64,000 bases of DNA from Bacteroidota bacterium. GTDB taxonomy: Bacteria > Bacteroidota > Bacteroidia > B-17B0 > Aurantibacillaceae. Position 1 is the first letter of the stretch. Each line of letters opens with the position of its first letter. Shown here piece by piece: positions 63,865 to 64,000 of the stretch. The notes under the pieces were generated by a model. The model was given only the letters and a program-made list of their open reading frames with translations, searched no databases and had not been told where the DNA came from. The translations under genes and the position numbers were made by a program. The stretch is from the NCBI GenBank assembly GCA_030692515.1, contig JAUXZS010000056.1:465629-529628 (forward strand), written 5' to 3'.

Positions 63865-64000
63865 TCCCGATAGCTATCGAATTCGCGTCAAGTTAAAAGT
63901 GATAATTTGTTGGCAAAACTATCTCTATTCCTGACCTCGTAAATGATTAATCTAATGTTATTAATTAATTGGGCCTGGTTTATAATCCAATTATTTTGAG

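Larger units (their letters stand above)
63565..64000. other. Gene-free tail with two repeat families
   Basis: The final 436 bases hold no convincing ORF. A family A arm starts at 63568 and a family B repeat covers 63694-63864. The last 136 bases are AT-rich with a short self-complementary TCCCGATAGCTATCGA at 63865-63880. No gene start is visible before the window end. Confidence 0.7.

Overview
The window is a chromosomal segment from a low-GC member of the Bacteroidota, probably a flavobacterial or related free-living lineage. Four lines of evidence support this. Several large secreted proteins end in type IX secretion (T9SS) C-terminal domains (23998-27690, 27732-30782, 43008-45254, 45389-47614). 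TonB-linked outer-membrane proteins carry carboxypeptidase-regulatory-like domains. Start codons lack recognisable Shine-Dalgarno sequences. Many genes are preceded by a TAnnTTTG box, the Bacteroidota -7 promoter element. I saw no rRNA, tRNA, CRISPR array, transposase or prophage.

Layout. 1-3203: end of a DUF5819-like gene, a patatin-like lipase and an M3 peptidase. 3204-3750: a gene-free stretch of palindromic repeats. 3751-11306: ftsE, a very large TPR protein with an outer-membrane barrel protein, a half-length aldehyde-dehydrogenase-like protein and a secreted regulatory-domain protein. 11309-14928: a tiny lipoprotein-like ORF, an MlaE/MlaF-type lipid transporter core and an ABC-F ATPase. 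15008-16654: a small ORF with a nucleotidyltransferase, then two small secreted proteins. 16957-20655: trmD and pntAB. 20783-23383: a TPR/SpoIIE phosphatase followed by a STAS-like small protein. 23411-34407: two tandem secreted beta-propeller paralogues bracketed by two paralogous small secreted proteins, one of them in an SDR / small protein / TonB-receptor operon. 34457-41012: a barrel protein, S41 protease, queA with a long leader, a 56-residue-repeat secreted protein, a membrane coiled-coil protein and comF. 41128-47614: an operon of FG-GAP protein, cytochrome-like/propeller lipoprotein and DCC thiol oxidoreductase, then a PKD adhesin. 47754-51798: a GT87-like mannosyltransferase, an HTTM-like membrane protein, prfB with programmed frameshift, and rsmA. 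51750-58087: operons of deoxynucleoside kinase / SiaB-like kinase / glycosyltransferase, gpsA / PAP2 / epimerase, and lipoprotein / exonuclease. 58151-63564: an AbiEii-type nucleotidyltransferase pair, a membrane pyrophosphatase fused to a YceI domain, and a dihydrolipoamide-dehydrogenase-like flavoprotein.

Most genes are housekeeping or cell-envelope functions. The most unusual objects are the pyrophosphatase-YceI fusion (59187-61958), the flavoprotein without its redox disulfide (62092-63564), the CX4CH cytochrome-propeller operon (41128-45254), the candidate partner-switching parts (20783-23383 and 52953-53528), the queA leader with a 26-codon upstream ORF, and at least five families of structured intergenic repeats. 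One 171-bp repeat occurs twice, about 28 kb apart. All assignments come from reading motifs by eye; no database search was run.
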